Shown here one piece after another: positions 59,730-64,000 of a DNA stretch of 64,000 nt. Position 1 is the stretch's first letter. Every line of letters begins with the position of its first letter. This stretch comes from Pseudomonadota bacterium (GTDB lineage Bacteria; Pseudomonadota; Gammaproteobacteria; Burkholderiales; Burkholderiaceae_C). Made by a program: the position numbers and the translations under genes. The notes below the pieces were generated by a model. That model was given only the letters and a program-made list of their open reading frames with translations. It was not told where the DNA came from and made no database searches. The stretch is from assembly GCA_018241185.1 (NCBI GenBank), contig JAFEEH010000237.1, positions 1 through 64,000 on the forward strand. The letters run 5' to 3'.

Positions 59730-61742
59730 TCAGGGGGCCGGTGCGAGCAGGTCGTCGAACGCCGCGTCGAGCGCATGGGCGTCGTCCAGACGTCGCATGG
59801 GCGGCAGGGCCTGCAGCAGGCGGCGGCCATAGCCCATGGCGGTGAGCCGCGTGTCGCAGACCGCCAGCACCCCCCGGTCGCTTTCGCGCCGGATGAGGCG
59901 CCCGGCGCCCTGCTTGAGCGCCACGGCGGCCTCGGGCACGAAGTAATCGTTGAAGCCGCTGCGGCCCTGCGATTCCAGCCGCCGGGAGCGCGCCTCGACC
60001 AGCGGATCGTTGGGCGGCGGAAAGGGCAGCTTGTCGATCACCACGAACTGCAGCGCATCGCCCGGTGCATCGAAGCCCTCCCAGAACGAGGCCGAGGCCA
60101 CCAGCACGCAGCCTTTGCGGCCGGCCGAGGCGCCCTCGCGGAAGCGCTCCATCAGCACCCGCTTGGGCAACTCGCCCTGCACGAGCACTTCCAGATCGGC
60201 ACCGCCGGTCTGCGCCCGCTGGCGCAACAGGTCGCCGATCGTGCGCAGCGCGCGCAAGGTGGTCGTCAGCACCAGGGTGCGGCCGCCGAGCCGTTCGGCG
60301 CCATGCGCCGCGAGGCGGGCCACCTCGGCACTGTGCGAGGGATCGTTCGGCTTCGGAAAGCTGCGCGGCACGTAGAGCGCGGCCTGCTCACCGTAGTCGA
60401 AGGGGCTGCTCACGCGCAGGATCTGCGCGTCGCTCAAGCCGCAGGGCTCGGTGAACCAGCGCAGGCGCGGGTCGTCGCCCAGGGTGGCGGAAGTGAAGAT
60501 CCAGGCCCGGCCGTCGGCGGACGCATCGCCGTCCTGGGGCGCGCGGTCGGTCTTGAGCACCCGCTTGCGCACCGCCTCCGCGATGTCCAGCGGCGATTCG
60601 ACCAGGCGCAGCTGCGTGCCCACGTCCACCCAGCGCACCGCCTCGGGCGCGCAAGGCAGGGCGAGCCGCTCCGCGCGCTCGAGCATCTGGGCAGCGCGCT
60701 CGTGCAGGCGAACGAAGTCCGGGGCGATCTCGCTGACCGTGTCCAGGGCTTCCATGGCGTCATGAAGGCTGCGGCGCAGTGCCTCCAGGCTCTCCTGCCA
60801 CGGCATCTCGGCGACGCCTTCGGGCGCGGGCCCGGCCCAGCGCAGCTTGGCACCCGGCCAGGACTTGCCGACGGACAGGCGCAGCTCGCGCGCAGCCCGG
60901 TCCAGGGTCGCCACCACCTGCTGCCAGTCGGCCAGGCCGCGCGCCTGCTGCAAGCCCGCGGCCAGCACGTCGCGCGCGAAATCGAGGACCTGTCCCGTGC
61001 CCAGCTGCAGCCCCAGGAACTGGACACCCGTCTCGTTGAGCTGGTGCGCCTCGTCGAACACCACCACGCGTACGCTGGGCAGCAGTTCGGCCATGCCCGA
61101 CTCGCGCACGGCGAGGTCGGCGAAGAACAGATGGTGGTTGATGACGACCACGTCGGCGGCCAGCGCCTCGCGGCGCGCGAGGTTCACATGGCAGGCCTTG
61201 AACTGCGGGCACTGCGCGCCCAGGCAGTTGTCGCGCGTGGAGGTCACCAGCGGGATCACGGGCGAGCGCTCGTCGAGGCCCGGCAACTCGGCCAGGTCGC
61301 CGGTGCGCGTGCCCAGCGACCATTGTTCGATCTTGCCCAGCGTACGTGCCACGCCCCGCTCCACGCCGGCATCGTGCCGGGCCAGCCCGAGCCGGTGGAG
61401 GCACAGGTAGCTGGCACGTCCCTTGAGCAGCGCCGTCTTCAGCGGCAGGCCCAGCGCCTCGACCAGGCGCGGCAGGTCGCGGCCGAAGAGCTGGTCCTGC
61501 AAGGCCTTGGTGGCCGTGGACAGCAGCACGCGCTCGCCGCTGAGCAGCGCGGGCACGAGGTAGGAAAAAGTCTTGCCGACACCGGTGCCGGCTTCGGCCA
61601 CGAGCACGCCGCCGCGGTCGATGGTGTCGGCGACCGCCAGCGCCATCTGCGTCTGCCCACTGCGCACGCGGAAGTGCTCGGCCGCACGCGACAGCACGCC
61701 GTCCTCGGCGAAAGCGCCCTCGACCTCGTCGCGCAGCGCCAT
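59730..61742 (-). CDS. dinG: DinG/YoaA-type ATP-dependent DNA helicase (XPD-like)
   Basis: A 670-residue superfamily 2 helicase: Walker A VAEAGTGVGKTFSYLVPALL, motif Ia TATKALQDQL, iron-sulphur cysteines spread over SYLCLHRL and NCLGAQCPQFKACHV, Walker B VVVFDEAHQLNE, WIFTSATLG, and the C-terminal motifs VASASFWEGFDAPGD and KQGAGRLIRRESDRGVLAVC. Unwinds DNA/RNA-DNA 5'-3'. The start overlaps the stop of the small YdcH-like gene (TGATG). The YoaA branch is an alternative name. Confidence 0.93.
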   Translation of the reverse strand: MALRDEVEGAFAEDGVLSRAAEHFRVRSGQTQMALAVADTIDRGGVLVAEAGTGVGKTFSYLVPALLSGERVLLSTATKALQDQLFGRDLPRLVEALGLPLKTALLKGRASYLCLHRLGLARHDAGVERGVARTLGKIEQWSLGTRTGDLAELPGLDERSPVIPLVTSTRDNCLGAQCPQFKACHVNLARREALAADVVVINHHLFFADLAVRESGMAELLPSVRVVVFDEAHQLNETGVQFLGLQLGTGQVLDFARDVLAAGLQQARGLADWQQVVATLDRAARELRLSVGKSWPGAKLRWAGPAPEGVAEMPWQESLEALRRSLHDAMEALDTVSEIAPDFVRLHERAAQMLERAERLALPCAPEAVRWVDVGTQLRLVESPLDIAEAVRKRVLKTDRAPQDGDASADGRAWIFTSATLGDDPRLRWFTEPCGLSDAQILRVSSPFDYGEQAALYVPRSFPKPNDPSHSAEVARLAAHGAERLGGRTLVLTTTLRALRTIGDLLRQRAQTGGADLEVLVQGELPKRVLMERFREGASAGRKGCVLVASASFWEGFDAPGDALQFVVIDKLPFPPPNDPLVEARSRRLESQGRSGFNDYFVPEAAVALKQGAGRLIRRESDRGVLAVCDTRLTAMGYGRRLLQALPPMRRLDDAHALDAAFDDLLAPAP

Positions 61743-61954
61743 CAGGCAGGCTCGGGCGGCACGAGCAGTTGCTGGGTCTTCTGGATCTCGTCGCGCAGGG
61801 CCAGGCGGCGCTTCTTCAGCCGGCGCAGCAGCAGCTCGTCCTGCGGCCGGCTTTCGCCCAGGCGATCGATGCTGGCATCGAGGTCGGCGTGCTCGATGCG
61901 CAACTCGATCAGCCGGCGCGACAGGGAATGAAGATCGGAATCCAAAGGGGACAT
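61742..61954 (-). CDS. YdcH-family (DUF465) small coiled-coil protein
   Basis: A 70-residue helical protein: SLSRRLIELRIEHADLDASI, DRLGESRPQDELLLRRLKKR, RLALRDEIQKTQQLL. The H-x-x-L-D ... LKKRRLALRDEI pattern is the DUF465 signature. Function unknown. Overlaps the start of dinG (TGATG), so the two are translated together. Confidence 0.9.
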   Translation of the reverse strand: MSPLDSDLHSLSRRLIELRIEHADLDASIDRLGESRPQDELLLRRLKKRRLALRDEIQKTQQLLVPPEPA

Positions 61955-62060
61955 CGGCGTGAAAAAAGACCACCGATGTTCATCTGATAATACGCGCTCC
62001 TCCCCGCTCTCCCGCCCCGTGCGCACATCCGGCTGCGCCGTCCTCACTGCTCTCTCCCCG

Positions 62061-62834
62061 ATGCCCCGAGGCTTCCGACTCACCGCGGCCACCGGCCTCC
62101 ATCAAGGCGACCGGCCCTACCAGCAGGACCAGGTCATGCTGATCGCGCATCCGCGCGTGGCTGGCTGCATCCTGGCCGTGGTGGCCGACGGCATGGGCGG
62201 ACGCAGCGGCGGACGCAAGGCCTCGGACCAGGTGCTGCTCACCGCACGTCAGCTCTTCGAGCGCTACGCCCCCGATGTGCAACCGGCATCGGCGCTGCTG
62301 CGCCAGACGGTGGAAGACGCGCACACGGTCATCAAGCTCACGGCGATCTCGAGCGAGCAGGAGCCGCACAGCACGGTGGCGGCCTTCCTGCTCAATCCGC
62401 AGGGCGACGGCGCATGGATCCATGCCGGCGACTCGCGCGTCTACCTATTCCGCAAGGGCCGGCTGGTGCAGCGCACGCGCGACCATTCCTACGTCGAAGT
62501 GCTGATCGAGCGCGGTGAGCTGACCGAGGACGAAGCCATGCGCCATCCCCAGGCCAACATCCTGGTCGGCTGCCTGGGCATGCGCGCCACGCCGCCGCCG
62601 ATCGATGTGCATGAGATGGAGCCCCTCGGTGCCGGCGACGCGCTGCTGGCTTGCAGCGATGGCCTGTGGCACTACTTCACGCCCGAGGAACTGGGCGCGG
62701 TGATCGCCGAACAATCGCCGCGCGAGGCGGTGGCTCTGCTGGTGGCCGAAGCGCGCCAGCGGGCGCACGGCACGGGCGACAACCTCTCGCTGGCGCTGCT
62801 CAAGCTCGAGGCGCTGCCCAGCGCCCCCGACTGA
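62061..62834 (+). CDS. PP2C-family serine/threonine phosphatase
   Basis: A 257-residue single-domain phosphatase with the metal-binding motifs of PP2C: GLHQGDRPYQQDQV (Asp), VVADGMGGRSGG, STVAAFLLN, HAGDSRVYLFRKGRLVQRTR, DHSYVEVLIERGELT, LACSDGLWHYFTPEEL, GDNLSLALLKL. Acts on phosphoserine/threonine proteins. No kinase, FHA protein or type VI secretion gene is adjacent. The start is the Met before PRGFRLTAATG; a longer in-frame start exists at 61959. Divergent from the YdcH-dinG pair. Confidence 0.9.
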   Translation: MPRGFRLTAATGLHQGDRPYQQDQVMLIAHPRVAGCILAVVADGMGGRSGGRKASDQVLLTARQLFERYAPDVQPASALLRQTVEDAHTVIKLTAISSEQEPHSTVAAFLLNPQGDGAWIHAGDSRVYLFRKGRLVQRTRDHSYVEVLIERGELTEDEAMRHPQANILVGCLGMRATPPPIDVHEMEPLGAGDALLACSDGLWHYFTPEELGAVIAEQSPREAVALLVAEARQRAHGTGDNLSLALLKLEALPSAPD

Positions 62835-62844
62835 TCATTCGGCC

Positions 62845-63513
62845 TCAGGGCGCGGGCAGCGGCGCCGCAGGGGGCTTGGTCTGGTTGGCGTTGCGGCGCG
62901 CGCGGTCGGCGCGGCGACGCTCCGCAGCAGCCTGCTTGCGCTGGTATCGGTCGAGCTGAACCGGCGCTTGCGCCGCACGGTCGGCCGCACGGGCGTCTTC
63001 CTGCGCCTGGCGCTGCTGTTTGTTCTCGAACGCCTGCTCGCGCTGCTGCACCTGCGCCGCCGTGTTCGCGCGGCTCTGGGCATGGTCGGCGGCACGTTGC
63101 TCGCGGTCGCGCTGGGCCTGCTGCGCCTGCTCCTGTTGATCGGGGCGGTCCTGCGTTCGCGGCGTGGCCTGCTTCTGGTCCAGCCGCCTGAGCTGCTCGG
63201 CACCGCGGCGCTTGCGTTCGATGTCGTTGATCGCCGCTTCCTGGCGCTTCAGGTCGTCGGTCTGGGAACGCCGGCGAGCCCGGCTGTCGCGCAGGCAGTT
63301 GTCGACGGCGAAACGCTGGTAGCAGGCCGCCTCCTCCTGCTGGAAGCGCGCCTCGATGGCTTTGCGCTCGGCGGCGATGCGGTCGCGTTCGGGCTGGTAG
63401 TTCTTCTGTGTCGCCGCGGCGCCCGGAGCGCTGGCGGGCGCCGATTGGGCGACGGCCGAACCGGCGCCGAACGCGAGCGCCAGGAAGACGGCCAGGGAAG
63501 AACGCAGGGTCAT
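62845..63513 (-). CDS. Exported Gln/Arg-rich coiled-coil protein
   Basis: A 222-residue protein with a signal peptide (SSLAVFLALAFGAGSAVAQ). The mature part is almost wholly charged helix: RDRIAAERKAIEARFQQEEA, ACYQRFAVDNCLRDSRARRR (two Cys, the most conserved-looking piece), then long Gln/Arg/Ala runs. A periplasmic coiled coil of unknown role; the CYQRFAVNDCL-type block recurs in Burkholderiales proteins. Starts by ATGA overlap with zapE, so expressed with it. Confidence 0.75.
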   Translation of the reverse strand: MTLRSSLAVFLALAFGAGSAVAQSAPASAPGAAATQKNYQPERDRIAAERKAIEARFQQEEAACYQRFAVDNCLRDSRARRRSQTDDLKRQEAAINDIERKRRGAEQLRRLDQKQATPRTQDRPDQQEQAQQAQRDREQRAADHAQSRANTAAQVQQREQAFENKQQRQAQEDARAADRAAQAPVQLDRYQRKQAAAERRRADRARRNANQTKPPAAPLPAP

Positions 63514-64000
63514 GTGAGGCGGGTATCGACGGTGCGGCGCTCCAGCGCCAGGAATTCGGTCGACTGCATTTCGTTGAGGCGCGACACGGTGCGCGGAAAT
63601 TCGTGGGCCAGCGGGCCTTCGGTGTACAACGCCTCCGGTTCGACGGCAGCCGACATGATGAGCTTCACCCGCCGATCGTAGAACACGTCCACCAGCCAGG
63701 TGAAACGGCGTGCTTCAGAGGCCATGCGCACCGGCATGTGGGGCACGTCGGACAGCAGCACGGTGTGGAACTGGCTCGCGATCTCGAGGTAGTCGTTCAT
63801 CGAGCGCGGGCCGCCGCACAGGGTCTTGAAGTCGAACCACACCACGCCACCGGCACGGCGACGCGCGCGGATCTCGCGCTGCTCGATGTGCAGGATCGGG
63901 CTGTCGTCGCCCTTCTCGGCCAGCTTGTCGAACAGGTGGCGCATCTCCTTCTCGGCCGCCGCGTCATTGGGTGTGAGGTACAGGCGCGCCTGCTCCAGTG
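63510..64000 (-). CDS. zapE: Cell division protein ZapE (AFG1-like ATPase), 5' part outside window
   Basis: Frame enters from the right edge; 163 codons are visible. Matches the C-terminal half of ZapE/AFG1: LEQARLYLTPNDAAAEKEMR, GVVWFDFKTLCGGPRSMNDY, LEIASQFHTVLLSDVPHMPV, EARRFTWLVDVFYDRRVKLI, MSAAVEPEALYTEGPLAHEF, PRTVSRLNEMQSTEFLALER. The Walker A/B part lies outside. ZapE is an ATPase linked to Z-ring stability under stress. Confidence 0.93.
   Translation of the reverse strand, partial: LEQARLYLTPNDAAAEKEMRHLFDKLAEKGDDSPILHIEQREIRARRRAGGVVWFDFKTLCGGPRSMNDYLEIASQFHTVLLSDVPHMPVRMASEARRFTWLVDVFYDRRVKLIMSAAVEPEALYTEGPLAHEFPRTVSRLNEMQSTEFLALERRTVDTRLT

Overview
The window is high-G+C DNA (about two thirds G+C by eye) that is densely packed with genes. 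It most resembles a chromosome of the Comamonadaceae (Burkholderiales, Betaproteobacteria; Variovorax/Acidovorax-like). The evidence is the gene order ndk-rlmN-pilW-rodZ-ispG-hisS-yfgM-bamB-der-hfq-hflX-hflK-hflC-hisZ-purA, the Bug-type solute receptors, and a short dispersed repeat read as GATAGCTGC...GGGCG...GGCC that I associate with this family. I see no rRNA, tRNA, CRISPR array, phage or insertion sequence.

Layout. 1-11 kb is an accessory region: a truncated membrane peptidase, a methyltransferase, a Bug receptor divergent from a LysR regulator, a PPOX gene next to a PPOX-GAF-winged-helix fusion, a hemerythrin, a branched-chain-type periplasmic binding protein, and an EamA exporter. 11-19 kb holds YgiQ, a MarR-GNAT fusion, a CHRD lipoprotein, and a ketone-body/polyhydroxybutyrate-type cluster (patatin, acetoacetate decarboxylase, 3-hydroxybutyrate dehydrogenase). 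19-27.5 kb holds an MFS exporter, a split chromate transporter, an aldo/keto reductase, and a LuxR regulator divergent from a DUF3237-Bug-tannase operon. 27.5-38.5 kb holds a four-PAS hybrid kinase, a small broken two-gene unit, rlmB, a membrane L7/L12-like protein paired with an unknown membrane protein, ybbA/tesA, a methyltransferase, a metC-like lyase and a hydrolase. 38-55 kb is the conserved housekeeping run (purine, histidine, isoprenoid, ribosome-assembly GTPases, Hfq, BamB, pilus and cell-shape genes). 55-64 kb holds rluB-scpB, rluD divergent from bamD, dinG, a PP2C phosphatase and the end of zapE.

No obviously new multi-gene defence or metabolic system stands out. The strongest unexplained signal is the repeat content. 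Ten copies of a ~60-bp hairpin-forming repeat are scattered through the window. Four lie inside genes (bamB, ybbA-type ATPase, tannase, rluB), always in the same orientation and the same reading frame, and one of them encodes most of the BamB signal peptide. A fifth supplies a stop codon. A different palindrome is inserted in frame in YgiQ. Two ~120-bp tandem-inverted hairpins sit just behind acetoacetate decarboxylase and purA.

Limits: everything here is read by eye from sequence and from memory of protein families. No database search, folding program or codon statistic was run. Start sites are judged from ribosome-binding sites, signal peptides and overlaps.
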